Below are positions 1 to 8,902 of a stretch of 64,000 bases of DNA, in pieces. Both the position numbers and the translations under genes were made by a program. Each line of letters opens with the position of its first letter. The first letter of the stretch is position 1. The notes beneath the pieces were generated by a model, which was not told the DNA's origin, did no database searches, and saw only the letters and a program-made list of their open reading frames with translations. Where the stretch lies: contig NZ_FRBS01000001.1 of assembly GCF_900142675.1 (NCBI RefSeq), forward strand, positions 1,054,001 to 1,118,000, written 5' to 3'. Source of the stretch: Shouchella rhizosphaerae (GTDB lineage Bacteria > Bacillota > Bacilli > Bacillales > Bacillaceae_D).

Positions 1-289
1 CCAACTTTTCAGCTGCGTCCACCGGGTCTGTCACTTGCCGTGGAAAAACAATGACAGACGGGGCGCTAATATTGGTAGCTAACTCCACGCCGTTTCGATC
101 GGTAATATCGCCTCGTTTTGGTTCAAACGGAATGTTTCTTCCCCACGAATCTTCTGCCTGTTCAGTCAGCCAGACGCCTTGTCCGAACTGGACATAGCCT
201 AAGCGGACAGCAATGATCGCAAACACGGCTACACCGATGAAAAAGGCGAGTAGCAGCCGCTTTCTGACAGTCACGTTTGATACGCGCAC
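1..289 (-). CDS. spoVD: Stage V sporulation protein D, N-terminal part (runs off window)
   Basis: Partial gene. The reverse strand from a GTG at 289 encodes about 96 residues without a stop to the window edge. There is a short basic start, one membrane segment (about residues 10-30), then the PBP dimerisation-type motif GDITDRNG. SpoVD is a class B penicillin-binding protein (transpeptidase) needed for spore cortex synthesis and anchored in the membrane. A GTGAGGG ribosome site lies just upstream of the GTG. It directly follows pbpB on the same strand, as in B. subtilis, which separates it from other class B PBPs. The transpeptidase domain lies outside the window. Confidence 0.88.
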   Translation of the reverse strand, partial: MRVSNVTVRKRLLLAFFIGVAVFAIIAVRLGYVQFGQGVWLTEQAEDSWGRNIPFEPKRGDITDRNGVELATNISAPSVIVFPRQVTDPVDAAEKL

Positions 290-362
290 GGCTATCCCTC
301 ACTTTCTGCACTGGACGGGTTTATGGTCTAGCCTATGCTTGTTCACCACCTGATAGAACAAA

Positions 363-390
363 GAGGAGCTTGCCGTTTGGCAAGCTCCTC
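363..390 (-). terminator. Hairpin terminator after pbpB
   Basis: A perfect 12-bp stem (363-374 with 379-390) with a 4-base loop follows pbpB on the minus strand and is followed by a weak T-rich run (TCTTTGTTCT). It separates pbpB from spoVD, so spoVD may have its own sporulation promoter or be reached by readthrough. Confidence 0.6.
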
Positions 391-404
391 AGACTGTAGA
401 CAAA
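389..404 (-). repeat. 16-bp motif next to terminator, copy 1
   Basis: The minus strand reads TTTGTCTACAGTCTGA between the pbpB stop and the terminator stem. A copy with 15 of 16 bases identical lies at 27963-27978, also between the end of a minus-strand gene (pycA) and a hairpin. The function is unknown. It may be a dispersed element associated with terminators. Confidence 0.5.
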
Positions 405-414
405 GGCGAGAACG

Positions 415-2703
415 TTACTCAGGCTGATCGCCATCGCTCTCTTCCTCCTCTGTCGTTGCCTCCTCATCTCCTTCAGACACTGGTTCCTCTACATCCTCGA
501 AAGCTTGTTCGAGTTCTTCGTCTGTTCGCTCCGCATTTGCGCCGGCTCCCCCTTGATCATGGCCCTCTTGCTCATCTCGTTCGTTGTTCGAGGCAAACTC
601 AGCATTGAGAAGGTTTTGTTCCTCTACAGGCTCACCAGGGGCTATGCTCTGGGACTGCAGATAGCCATTGCCCTTAAATTCTGGCGTTAAGTCAAGCAAA
701 GCTGCCACTTTCATGGCGTCACGCGATGACCAGCCTGCCATGTCTGGCATCTTGACCTCGCCATCTGTAAGCAAGACGATCCGATCGCCTGGAAGAACCT
801 TCGTTCCTGGCGCTGGCTGTTGGTCCGTAATATGTTCTCCTTCACCAAGGACAACCACTTCACCAGGAATGGTTTCGGCTGCTTTGTCTACCCGTTCACC
901 GGCCAGTTGAGGCATTTCAAAACCTTGCTCCTCTGCTTCTTGCAGCAATTCCTCTTCATTTGGCTCCAAGTCCATATACGTCATGCTGCTCTGCATAACA
1001 GCGTTAAATATCATCGAGACAGGGGCATTGCCCGATTCGTTGTCATCTAATTTCGGCTTTGTGACAGAGACATAAAGGATTACTTTCGGATTATCAGCAG
1101 GGGCCATACCGAGAAAAGAGTAAAGGTATTGGCCATGGCCTGATAAATATTTTCCGTCTTCAGCAATTTGCGCTGTGCCTGTTTTGCCTGCGACCTCAAG
1201 TCCTTGAATGTTGTATGCCTTGCCTGTGCCGTGGTCCTCGGCTACGGCTCCACGCAATAGCTCTCTCACATGTTTGGCTGTCTCCTCGGAGATTGGCTCC
1301 CCAGCCACTTCTGGCTCTGTTTCCCGGATCTTATCGCCGTTTTCATCAACTATTTCTTTAATGATATAAGGTTTTTTCATTTTCCCGTCGCCTGCGATCG
1401 CTGTTGCCGCTTGGATCATTTGGATCGCTGTCACCGTTGAGTTTTGTCCAAAAGCGGTGCGGGCGGCGTCGGCACGCCTTCCTTCAACGACATTGCTTGA
1501 TGCTTCATTCGCTAAGTCAATGCCTGTTTGTTCAGTAAAGCCAAACTGCTTCAAATACGAGTAAAACCGTTCCATCCCTAGCCGTTCGAGGACAAGCTTC
1601 GCCATTAACACATTGGAAGAACGCTGGAACCCTTCAGCATAGGAGATTTCTCCCCAACCAGAACGGTTTACGTCATTAATAGGGGGAGAATTGGCGTCAA
1701 CTTCGTACCGCCCTGACTGGTATGTACTGTCGTCCTCAAACTCCCCTTCCTCTATCGCTGCGGCGATCGTAAACATTTTCATCGTTGATCCTGGTTCAAC
1801 TACGTCCTGAACAGCCAAGTTTAAGTAATTTTCAATATTACGGTAATCATTCGGATTAAAGCTCGGCCGATTTGACATCGCCAAAATTTCCCCTGTCCGG
1901 GGATCAGCAGCAATCGCGGTCATTTTTTCAGGCTCGTATTCTGCCTCGACTTGCGACATTGCCTGCTCCATTGCAGCCTGAATCGACGTGTCTAACGTTG
2001 TATAAATATCTGCTCCATTTTTAGGCAATGTTACTCGGTCTGACCCCGCTCCTAACGAGAGTCCTTTGCCAAGGCTTGCATATTCGATATGGCCGTCTTC
2101 GGCATGCAAGTAGTCATTCATGCTTGCTTCCAAGCCCATATTATAGGCGCTGTCTTCGCTATTATGGTGACCAATCACATGAGAAGCAAACGTTTGTTTC
2201 GGGTAATAGCGTCTCTTCGTTTCTTGAATTAGGATACCAGGCAAATTCAGCGCTTCAATTTCATTTTTTTGCTCATATGTAAGGTTCCTAGCACCCGCCC
2301 CTAATTCAATTTGGAAACGACCGTTTTCTTTCCCATCCGTCAAACGCGCTTCCAACTCGCCTTCTTCCATTCCGATCAAAGGCGCTAGTTTTTGCGCTGT
2401 CTCCTGTGGATCTTTCACATATTGGGTTGGGCCTTGGGAATCGGATAAAACAGCGATGACATTATAAGCTGGCACATCTTCGGCAAGTACGCTGCCGTGC
2501 CGGTCTAAAATAGCCCCTCGTTCGCTTTCAAGCACTTGCGAGCGGTTATACTTCGCCTCTGCCATAGCGACCAAATCATGGCCTTTCACTTCTTTGGTTA
2601 TTTGAATGTACGCCATGCGGCCAAGCAAAATAGTGAACAAACCAAGAAACACAAACAAAAGGGTGACGGCACGTTTATTTGTCACCGCCCGTTTTATTTC
2701 CAC
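415..2703 (-). CDS. pbpB: Penicillin-binding protein 2B (septal transpeptidase)
   Basis: Essential division transpeptidase that cross-links septal peptidoglycan. It is a 762-residue class B PBP. One N-terminal membrane segment (about 10-30) is followed by the dimerisation domain (ERGAILDRHG, 61-70). The transpeptidase motifs are STMK (catalytic Ser about 306), SSN (about 362) and KTGT (about 507). Two PASTA domains (about 590-710) and a strongly acidic tail end the protein. An upstream in-frame extension exists, but GTG at 2703 has AAAGGAG 9-10 bases before it, and the extension would overlap ftsL, so I chose GTG. It lies in the order mraZ-rsmH-ftsL-pbpB-spoVD. The acidic tail fits an alkaliphile (inference). 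Confidence 0.95.
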   Translation of the reverse strand: MEIKRAVTNKRAVTLLFVFLGLFTILLGRMAYIQITKEVKGHDLVAMAEAKYNRSQVLESERGAILDRHGSVLAEDVPAYNVIAVLSDSQGPTQYVKDPQETAQKLAPLIGMEEGELEARLTDGKENGRFQIELGAGARNLTYEQKNEIEALNLPGILIQETKRRYYPKQTFASHVIGHHNSEDSAYNMGLEASMNDYLHAEDGHIEYASLGKGLSLGAGSDRVTLPKNGADIYTTLDTSIQAAMEQAMSQVEAEYEPEKMTAIAADPRTGEILAMSNRPSFNPNDYRNIENYLNLAVQDVVEPGSTMKMFTIAAAIEEGEFEDDSTYQSGRYEVDANSPPINDVNRSGWGEISYAEGFQRSSNVLMAKLVLERLGMERFYSYLKQFGFTEQTGIDLANEASSNVVEGRRADAARTAFGQNSTVTAIQMIQAATAIAGDGKMKKPYIIKEIVDENGDKIRETEPEVAGEPISEETAKHVRELLRGAVAEDHGTGKAYNIQGLEVAGKTGTAQIAEDGKYLSGHGQYLYSFLGMAPADNPKVILYVSVTKPKLDDNESGNAPVSMIFNAVMQSSMTYMDLEPNEEELLQEAEEQGFEMPQLAGERVDKAAETIPGEVVVLGEGEHITDQQPAPGTKVLPGDRIVLLTDGEVKMPDMAGWSSRDAMKVAALLDLTPEFKGNGYLQSQSIAPGEPVEEQNLLNAEFASNNERDEQEGHDQGGAGANAERTDEELEQAFEDVEEPVSEGDEEATTEEEESDGDQPE

Positions 2704-2764
2704 TTTCCACCACTCCTTTCCTAAGTAAGAAAAACGAGCTCGCTTGAACTCGTCTTGAAAACCG

Positions 2765-3106
2765 TTACTCTTTTTCTCCAGAAGATTCCATTCCCATTCT
2801 TTGTGCACGGTCAAGTACATTTTCAGGTGAGCTTAGTTCATCAAGCTGCATTTGGTAGCCTGCATTGGTTAATTCTTGCTCGCTAATGACTGATTTCTCC
2901 TGTTGGATCGATACATTCAAACCATAGAGTGTCGCATAATTATGTACAATGAAAGCGAGCATGAGAAAAAGTACCATTGCCAAAAAGCTCGCTATGATTT
3001 TTTCGCCAAGAGTGATGCGTGCCCGGTAGCGGACAATTTGCTTTTCTTTTCGCAATCCTTCTTTGTGCCGCTGAGGATGTGGTTGATAGTGTCGTTGTGC
3101 TCCCAT
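2765..3106 (-). CDS. ftsL: Cell division protein FtsL
   Basis: Small bitopic divisome protein of 113 residues that complexes with DivIC and DivIB at the septum. A basic cytoplasmic start is followed by one membrane segment (about 38-60). A short extracellular coiled region ends with the typical PENVLDRAQRMGM stretch. An AAGGAGG site precedes the ATG by 7 bases. It lies between rsmH (12 bp upstream) and pbpB, the family's usual place. Sequence conservation is low in this family, so the call rests on size, topology, the C-terminal motif and position. Confidence 0.92.
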   Translation of the reverse strand: MGAQRHYQPHPQRHKEGLRKEKQIVRYRARITLGEKIIASFLAMVLFLMLAFIVHNYATLYGLNVSIQQEKSVISEQELTNAGYQMQLDELSSPENVLDRAQRMGMESSGEKE

Positions 3107-3118
3107 GTAAACGCCTCC

Positions 3119-4063
3119 TTAATCTGTCTGTTTTTCTTTTTCAATAATGCGCAGTTTTGCAGAGCGTGCACGGTTATTTGCTTTTATTTCTTCGTCATTG
3201 GCTACAATCGGCTTTTTGGTGATCAAGGCAAATGGCGCCTTTTGATCGGCAGGAATAATAGGCAGCCCTTTAGGCAAATCTGGCAGCTTCGTTTTCTCCT
3301 TAAACATTTGCTTGCATAAGCGGTCCTCAAGGGAATGAAAGGTAATGACAGCCATGCGCCCGCCTTCGTTTAATAGTTCAAATCCATCCGTTAACGCATC
3401 CTCAAAAGCGCCTAGTTCATCATTGACGGCTATCCGAATGGCTTGAAATGTCCGTTTTGCTGGGTGTCCTCCTGCACGTCGAGCAGGGGCAGGAATCGCT
3501 TCTTTAATGATGTCCACTAATTCACCAGTCGTTTCAATCGGTTGCTTCAGCCGGTATGCTTCAATTTTGCGGGCAATTTGTTTAGAAAACTTTTCTTCAC
3601 CGTATCTTGAAATAATCGAATGGAGCTTGGCAAACGGCCAAGTATTGACCACTTCTCTGGCTGTGAGCGATGCGCTCTGGTCCATCCGCATATCAAGTGG
3701 GGCGTCTTGATGATAACTAAAGCCTCGGCTTGCTTCATCAAGTTGTGGGGATGAAACACCTAAGTCAAAAAGAATTCCATCTACTTTGTCAACGCCTCTC
3801 ATTTGCAGCTCTTCCTTTATGTGCCGGAAATTGCTACGTATGAATGTGATATTCTCCTTAAATCGAGAGAGCTTCTCTGCTGCGAACGAAAGGGCGGCTT
3901 CATCTTGGTCAAAGGCATAAAGATGGCCTTCGCCTGCTAGCGCCGTTAAAATCCGCTCTGAATGGCCGCCGCCTCCTAACGTGCAATCCACATACACGCC
4001 TCCTGGTTTCACCGCGAGACCATTTACAGATTCTTCTTTTAGTACCGTTATATGTGAAAACAT
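3119..4063 (-). CDS. rsmH: 16S rRNA (cytosine1402-N4)-methyltransferase
   Basis: RsmH/MraW methylates N4 of C1402 in 16S rRNA using S-adenosylmethionine. The 314 residues carry the SAM-binding [11 protein letters not shown] near residue 26 and the family motifs [12 protein letters not shown] and ITFHSLEDR. The reading frame opens at an ATG at 4072. That codon sits directly on the ribosome site, whereas ATG 4063 (MFSHITVL) has AGGA 9 bases upstream and aligns with known family starts, so 4063 is chosen. It lies 15 bp after mraZ and is presumably co-transcribed with the division genes. Confidence 0.96.
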   Translation of the reverse strand: MFSHITVLKEESVNGLAVKPGGVYVDCTLGGGGHSERILTALAGEGHLYAFDQDEAALSFAAEKLSRFKENITFIRSNFRHIKEELQMRGVDKVDGILFDLGVSSPQLDEASRGFSYHQDAPLDMRMDQSASLTAREVVNTWPFAKLHSIISRYGEEKFSKQIARKIEAYRLKQPIETTGELVDIIKEAIPAPARRAGGHPAKRTFQAIRIAVNDELGAFEDALTDGFELLNEGGRMAVITFHSLEDRLCKQMFKEKTKLPDLPKGLPIIPADQKAPFALITKKPIVANDEEIKANNRARSAKLRIIEKEKQTD

Positions 4064-4078
4064 ACGTCCCATCCTATC

Positions 4079-4510
4079 TTATAAATCAAAATCAATTAAG
4101 TTCTCGGCAATGTCGGCAAAGGAATCTTCAGACTGGGATACATAGTCTTCCCAAAGCGTCTTGCTCCATACTTCCATCCGGTTAGAAACGCCGATCACCA
4201 CACATTCCTTTTCTAGCTTTGCGTATTCTCTAAGGGGTTGGGGTACATTCATTCGCCCTTGTTTATCAAGCTCGCATTCACTTGCGCCTGAGAAGAAAAA
4301 GCGCGTAAAAGCACGGGCGTCCTTCTTTGTGAAAGGCAGTTCTTTTAATTGGCTTTCCAATTTGTCCCATTCGCTTTGGGGATAAACAAACAAGCAATTA
4401 TCTAGGCCACGGGTAATCACAAAAGGGGTGCCGAGGTGTTCCCTAAATTTAGCAGGCACAATCATCCGGCCTTTCTCATCAATTGTATGCCGGTATTCCC
4501 CTAAAAACAT
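4079..4510 (-). CDS. mraZ: Transcriptional regulator MraZ
   Basis: First gene of the division cluster. It is a 143-residue protein with two SpoVT/AbrB-like double-psi barrels: [16 protein letters not shown] at the start and [15 protein letters not shown] near residue 75. MraZ forms a ring-shaped oligomer that binds direct repeats upstream of its own operon and usually represses it. The ATG has a strong GGGGGAGGAGG site. The upstream region contains GTGG repeats in 10-bp phase that look like its operator (separate entry). Confidence 0.97.
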   Translation of the reverse strand: MFLGEYRHTIDEKGRMIVPAKFREHLGTPFVITRGLDNCLFVYPQSEWDKLESQLKELPFTKKDARAFTRFFFSGASECELDKQGRMNVPQPLREYAKLEKECVVIGVSNRMEVWSKTLWEDYVSQSEDSFADIAENLIDFDL

Positions 4511-4549
4511 TGTTGCCTGCCTCCTCCCCCACTTTCTACCCTTAACTTA

Positions 4550-4593
4550 CCACAACCCTCCACTTTTCACCACCTTATCGTGTAATTTTCCAC
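4550..4593 (-). promoter_or_regulatory. Probable MraZ operator: phased GTGG repeats
   Basis: On the minus strand, 40-80 bases upstream of mraZ, GTGG occurs at 4590-4593, 4570-4573, 4560-4563 and 4550-4553. The spacing is 20, 10 and 10 bp, so all lie on one face of the helix. MraZ proteins are known to bind short G-rich direct repeats with about 10-bp period upstream of mraZ. The assignment here is inferred from position and period. Confidence 0.7.
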
Positions 4594-4599
4594 AGAATT

Positions 4600-4629
4600 A
4601 AAAAAAATCCTGCTCACGGAGCAGGATTT
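4600..4629 (-). terminator. Rho-independent terminator after bshC
   Basis: An 11-bp stem (4605-4615 with 4619-4629) and a three-base loop are followed on the minus strand by eight T residues. It ends the bshC transcript before the mraZ promoter region. Confidence 0.9.
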
Positions 4630-4663
4630 CACATACATTTTCGATTGACACAAGCTGACAAGA

Positions 4664-6286
4664 TTACACGTAAAAAACAAGATGGGCGCCCGTATGGGGT
4701 GGTTTTTTCTCAAGCAAGCGGGAAAAGATGTCTATCCCTGCTGTATTTAACAGAATGAACGAATGTAAAATTCGCTCTTGCGGTGCATCTTTCGGACGTA
4801 GCCACGTCATCGCTTCATCGTATTTGCTCAGTCCCACTTGATGCTGTTCCCGTATTTCCCGTTCCATCCGTTCTTTCAAAAAGGCAATTTGCCCTTGAAT
4901 AAATGCGCGGTTTTTTTCACCCATTTTTTCCAATGTCGGGCTAATTTCTCCGGCCAGTTCCCTAAAAGGCAGATGGGCTGCTTCAATTGCTTCAGCGGCC
5001 GCTTGTGCCCTTTGCGCGACTGGATAAGAATGTTGGCTCGCAAGCCACGCTTCCTTGAGCTTTTCTCCTTCGCCCAAAATATAGGTTTCTGCTGCTTCTT
5101 TGCGTTCGCGCAAATGCTTTTCGACTCGGCAAGGGACGAATGTGGCCGATAATCTCGGAATAATAGGGGTCAGTTTATAATCAAACAGCGCAAACACGTC
5201 TTTCAATGTCGCCCAATAGGCAAGCTCGCCAGGTCCAGCCACAAAAGCAAGCGTAGGTAGCAGCCATTCTTGCATAAGCGGGCGCGTGACGACGTTATTG
5301 CTAAAACGTTGTGGATGGCTGTCGACTTCCGCAAGCAACTCCTCTTTTGTAAATTGCCGTTCGGTTTCCCTGACATAAAAACGGCCAGCTTCATAATCAA
5401 GACGGCGCCGTTTGCCATCGAGCGTATAGAACAGATGGGCGTTTTGTTTTTCTGTCGCGATTGGAGATGGATAGCCTTTCTCTACGAAACGGGCTTCCCC
5501 AGCGGCCTGGCATTCTTGCAAAGCGTCGACTTTGCGTATCAATTGCTTGAAAAAAGGACGTTCAATGGCCCGCAATTCTGGGTCATTGCTATCTAAAAAG
5601 AGCAAGCCTTCACGGTAAAAAAGCTCATGCATCAGCAATTTGAAGAATTCTGTGTAAGTACCGGCTGTAGCTGCAGCCTGCGTAACCATTGCTTTCAGCG
5701 TGTTTGTGTAGCTCGTCTCAGGCAAAGAGGCAAACAGCTTTGCCAAAAATGTGTCCAACTCTTTTTTAGGAAGAACTTTTGTGCTAGCAGCTTCTCCGTT
5801 CGGTTCGTCTCCTAACATCAACTTTTTCCACATGTCGCCTTTTAAATAATGAACATAACGAACTTCGTCTAAGTCATGATCTTCTCCGGCTATCCAAAAA
5901 AGTGGTACAACAGGTTGGTTTAACGTTGCCTCATATTGTTTCGCCAGTAAAATGACGCTCATTGCTTTATAAGCTGTATATAGGGGGCCAGTCATGAGCC
6001 CTGCTTGTTGCCCCGCCACAACGACTAATGCATTTTCCTGCTTGAGTTTATGTATGTTGTCCATACAAGCCTCTCGCTTCCTTAATGGCGCATGGCGTGC
6101 TTCAAGCAAGCGACAAAGCGCTTGACGATGGGAAAAAGAGCGCTTCGCCAAATCTTCGCTCCGTTCTTGCTCCCAGCCATTCGTTTTCCATCTATACGAG
6201 AACAGATCGCTGCATTGATCTGGTTGGTTGACATATTCAGCTAAAAACCCCGTTAAACGCCGTGTGTCCAACGCCTCAATTCTCAT
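4664..6286 (-). CDS. bshC: Bacillithiol biosynthesis cysteine-adding enzyme
   Basis: BshC (formerly YllA) adds cysteine to glucosaminyl-malate, the last step of bacillithiol synthesis in the cytosol. The 540-residue protein has the family size and a Rossmann-like core with VVVAGQQAGLMTGPLYT (about 90-106), followed by WIAGEDHDLDE. An earlier in-frame TTG at 6292 lies only two bases from the ribosome site. ATG 6286 has GAGGGG eight bases upstream, so it is used. Its place beside mraZ is the same as in B. subtilis. It implies that bacillithiol is the main low-molecular-weight thiol here. Confidence 0.95.
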   Translation of the reverse strand: MRIEALDTRRLTGFLAEYVNQPDQCSDLFSYRWKTNGWEQERSEDLAKRSFSHRQALCRLLEARHAPLRKREACMDNIHKLKQENALVVVAGQQAGLMTGPLYTAYKAMSVILLAKQYEATLNQPVVPLFWIAGEDHDLDEVRYVHYLKGDMWKKLMLGDEPNGEAASTKVLPKKELDTFLAKLFASLPETSYTNTLKAMVTQAAATAGTYTEFFKLLMHELFYREGLLFLDSNDPELRAIERPFFKQLIRKVDALQECQAAGEARFVEKGYPSPIATEKQNAHLFYTLDGKRRRLDYEAGRFYVRETERQFTKEELLAEVDSHPQRFSNNVVTRPLMQEWLLPTLAFVAGPGELAYWATLKDVFALFDYKLTPIIPRLSATFVPCRVEKHLRERKEAAETYILGEGEKLKEAWLASQHSYPVAQRAQAAAEAIEAAHLPFRELAGEISPTLEKMGEKNRAFIQGQIAFLKERMEREIREQHQVGLSKYDEAMTWLRPKDAPQERILHSFILLNTAGIDIFSRLLEKKPPHTGAHLVFYV

Positions 6287-6372
6287 TTTCAATTCCCCTC
6301 AATTCCTATGACCTTATCGTGTTCCATCATAGCAAAAACAGCAAGCGCAACCAAATAAGTTGCTTTGCGCCT

Positions 6373-6753
6373 TTAAGCAAACACGACACGGTCTAAAAAT
6401 GCCGCCCCTAGCAAAAAAAGATACAAAAGGCCAGCGATGAGAAATAAACTGCGCCAAGCCGCAGTCGTTTTCTTTTTTGGCGTTCCAGTCGGATGGATCC
6501 AATGCATAAACAAAAGCAGCGACACTGTTAAAACGGCAATAAAAATGATTGCGAGCCAAGCTCCATGTCCTGGCCATAGCTCATGGCATATAAAAACAAC
6601 AGCCAGCAAGAAAAACGGCAGCGTCCAATCGCTCGCATGGCGGATTGCTTTTTGCTTAGGTTGCCAACGGAGCAAAACGAAGCAGATAAGTAGCCAAGGC
6701 AAGAGCGGGAATGTGACAAATGTCGCGACAATAGCAGACACAGCTGTTGTCAT
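6373..6753 (-). CDS. DUF3397-type membrane protein
   Basis: A 126-residue, very hydrophobic protein with about four membrane segments (roughly 4-27, 43-60, 65-85, 100-120) and a basic KKK patch in a loop near residue 93. I recognise it as the DUF3397 family common next to panE in Bacillus; no function is known. Its ATG overlaps the panE stop codon by four bases (ATGA), so translation is probably coupled. The other minus-strand frame across this region is a shadow. Confidence 0.75.
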   Translation of the reverse strand: MTTAVSAIVATFVTFPLLPWLLICFVLLRWQPKQKAIRHASDWTLPFFLLAVVFICHELWPGHGAWLAIIFIAVLTVSLLLFMHWIHPTGTPKKKTTAAWRSLFLIAGLLYLFLLGAAFLDRVVFA

Positions 6754-7637
6754 TTCGTCTCACCTCTATTCAAAAGTTGATACAATAATAATAAGCGTGG
6801 CGTATCAATTTGTTTCTTTTCGCCAAGGTGGATAAGATAACCTAAAATGGCATCAAGCTCTAGCTTCCGCCCCTGCTGATAGTCGACAAGCATCGATGAC
6901 TCGTTATTCGCTGTCTTCTTGCATACCGCTACTACGTAATGCCAGAGCGCTTCGTCATTATTGCGCCCAAGTACAGCTACCGCTTCATCGAATACGCTTT
7001 TCATTGCTGCCATATAGCCTTGTTGCTTAATGAAGGCGCCGTTTCTTTCACCAGTAATGGCTGTTAATGGATTAATGCACGCATTGGCAATCAGTTTTTC
7101 TTCGAGGATCGGGTTGTAGTCGGGAAATGTTTGTATGTGCAAAACCTGCCCATCGGCTGCATCGCCAATGACAGTGATATCTTGTTCTGTCATTCTTTTA
7201 AAAGGAGCGATTTTCAGACTGCCGAGGCCTCTTACCTCAACTACAGTGTCGCCTTCTTTGAACAGCCCGTATTCCAATACTCCGACTGCCACCTTTCCCG
7301 TTAGATGGGCAATCTCCTTTAAATGGCCCATGCCATTTTGTACAAACAACCATCTTGTTTCATCGTGCGCCAATGACTGACCTATCGCTACTATGCTAGC
7401 TACATCATAAGATTTGACAGCGCACACAATTAGGTCAAATGGTTTCGTGCCGATGCCTACTTGCGTCTGCACGTTTTTCTCAGCTTTTATTTTCCCTGTT
7501 ACTCCAATGCCGCGGTCTGCTAATAGAGCGGCTTGTTCTGCCCGTTTTGTTACTAAAACAACATCTTGTCCTGGGCGCTTAAAACTAGCTGCCAAAAATA
7601 AGCCTACAGCCCCAGCTCCGATTACTGCAATTTTCAC
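6750..7637 (-). CDS. panE: 2-dehydropantoate 2-reductase (ketopantoate reductase)
   Basis: Reduces 2-dehydropantoate to pantoate with NADPH in the pantothenate/CoA pathway. The 295-residue protein begins with a Rossmann motif (GAGAVGLFLA, about 7-16). Mid-protein it has CAVKSYD and NGMGH, and the C-terminal half contains the conserved NACINPLTAITG and ESSMLVD stretches of ApbA/PanE. The start is GTG with AGAGGGG eight bases upstream. It is the ylbQ position of B. subtilis. PanE paralogues with other 2-oxoacid substrates exist, so exact substrate is by family. Confidence 0.88.
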   Translation of the reverse strand: MKIAVIGAGAVGLFLAASFKRPGQDVVLVTKRAEQAALLADRGIGVTGKIKAEKNVQTQVGIGTKPFDLIVCAVKSYDVASIVAIGQSLAHDETRWLFVQNGMGHLKEIAHLTGKVAVGVLEYGLFKEGDTVVEVRGLGSLKIAPFKRMTEQDITVIGDAADGQVLHIQTFPDYNPILEEKLIANACINPLTAITGERNGAFIKQQGYMAAMKSVFDEAVAVLGRNNDEALWHYVVAVCKKTANNESSMLVDYQQGRKLELDAILGYLIHLGEKKQIDTPRLLLLYQLLNRGETK

Positions 7638-7789
7638 AAAATGACCCCTCTTTTTTTAGTTGGTCCTATTGTATCACAGCCAAGTTCATAGATTGCCATC
7701 GTTGGCAAACTTTTTTGTTTTTAATGCGTTTTCATTTGTTTTCTAGTAAAATAGAAGAGGAAGAGTAAAGGTACTGGAGGAGGATGACT

Positions 7790-8287
7790 ATGACCATTAA
7801 AGTTGAGCGCTTGCTCGTCAACTACAAGACATTAGAAGAGTTTCGCCATTTCAGAGAATATGGCGCTGCTGAGCTTTCCATGAAAGACGATTTAAAGAAC
7901 AGTATAATTGAAAATGACAGCGAGTCCCCTTTTTATGGTATTTATTACGGAAAAAAACTGGTTGCACGAATGAGTTTATACAAAATTGACGGCAACTTCG
8001 ACCGCTATTTTGACCCTCCGCAAGACTACTTGGAACTGTGGAAACTAGAAGTGCTAGAGCCTTACCGCGGACGAGGTTACGGGCGGGCACTCGTTGACTT
8101 TGCCAAAAGCTTCGGCCTGCCAGTTAAAACGAATGCACGTCAAAGCACAGGCGAATTTTGGAACAAACTTGGCTTCGAACCTATCACTTACAATGAAGCA
8201 CGAGACCGGGGCGAGAGCCCATACGTATGGTTTCCTCAAGGGGTGCAAGAACAAACAACAAAGCCTGAGCAAGCAAGGGCGGAATAA
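7790..8287 (+). CDS. ylbP: GNAT-family N-acetyltransferase YlbP
   Basis: A 165-residue acetyltransferase of unknown substrate. The acetyl-CoA loop is seen as EPYRGRGYGRALVDFA (about 88-103), preceded by the YLELWKLEV strand. The C-terminal FWNKLGFEPI is typical of the fold. ATG 7790 is chosen over ATG 7784 because the GGAGGAGG site ends right at 7784 and sits 6 bases from 7790. It is divergent from panE and convergent with gerR, the same neighbourhood as in B. subtilis. Confidence 0.88.
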   Translation: MTIKVERLLVNYKTLEEFRHFREYGAAELSMKDDLKNSIIENDSESPFYGIYYGKKLVARMSLYKIDGNFDRYFDPPQDYLELWKLEVLEPYRGRGYGRALVDFAKSFGLPVKTNARQSTGEFWNKLGFEPITYNEARDRGESPYVWFPQGVQEQTTKPEQARAE

Positions 8288-8289
8288 TC

Positions 8290-8330
8290 AAAAAAACAAG
8301 CCGTTCACTTAAATAGCGGCTTGTTTTTTC
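8290..8330. terminator. Bidirectional terminator between ylbP and gerR
   Basis: An inverted repeat (8290-8303 with 8317-8330) has a GC core CAAGCCG/CGGCTTG flanked by A and T runs on either side. It can end the converging ylbP and gerR transcripts. Confidence 0.85.
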
Positions 8331-8353
8331 GTTGACAAGTGCAACATCGTCCA

Positions 8354-8902
8354 TTAGACATTGCCCTCTCCATCTGTGTTCGTCCATTTTCGCGCACGCT
8401 CCATAATTTCCAACAGGGCACGGTAATCGTCTGCAATCACTTGTTTTTCTTTTTTTATTTTTTCTAACTCTTGTTTCAAACGTTCGTTTTCTTCTTGTAA
8501 CTGTTTCGCTTCTGCTTGGCTATGTTGTTGCTCTTTAAGCCCTTGTAAAAATGCAATTACATCGGCTAACTCTATGTTGTTGGATGTAGGCACTGCTTTT
8601 TCTTCAGTTGCTCTTCGCATAACGGCGTTATCGCTAGTCGTTCCAGTCTTTGCCTTTGTTTTTGCTTGCTCCCTTTTCTTCGCAGCCCTTTTTTTCTTGG
8701 CAAGCGCCACCTCGGCTTCGTACTTTTTGCGAATCGTGGAATTCCAACGAAATCCGCAAGCTGCACTTGTCCGTGATAATTTTTCTGCAGTTTCTTCAAA
8801 TGCAGCAAGCTGAGTACTGCCTTCCCGAATATGGCGAAGCACCGTTTCGGCAAGGAGCAAATCATCTTCCTGCGCCCACGCGTCTTGGCGGTTAGCTGTC
8901 AT
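8354..8902 (-). CDS. gerR: RsfA-family sporulation transcription factor (YlbO/GerR)
   Basis: A 182-residue protein. The N-terminus has a Myb/SANT-like DNA-binding motif ([19 protein letters not shown] at 7-25, then [13 protein letters not shown]). A basic Lys/Arg-rich linker follows, and then a coiled coil (about 125-165). In B. subtilis the YlbO/GerR protein is a sigma-E-dependent regulator of mother-cell genes. The ATG has GAGGAGG upstream. The position beside ylbP and rpmF supports YlbO rather than its paralogue RsfA. Confidence 0.85.
   Translation of the reverse strand: MTANRQDAWAQEDDLLLAETVLRHIREGSTQLAAFEETAEKLSRTSAACGFRWNSTIRKKYEAEVALAKKKRAAKKREQAKTKAKTGTTSDNAVMRRATEEKAVPTSNNIELADVIAFLQGLKEQQHSQAEAKQLQEENERLKQELEKIKKEKQVIADDYRALLEIMERARKWTNTDGEGNV

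Noticed and set aside
6314-6577. Minus-strand ORF of 87 codons
   Set aside because: Out-of-frame shadow of the DUF3397 gene.
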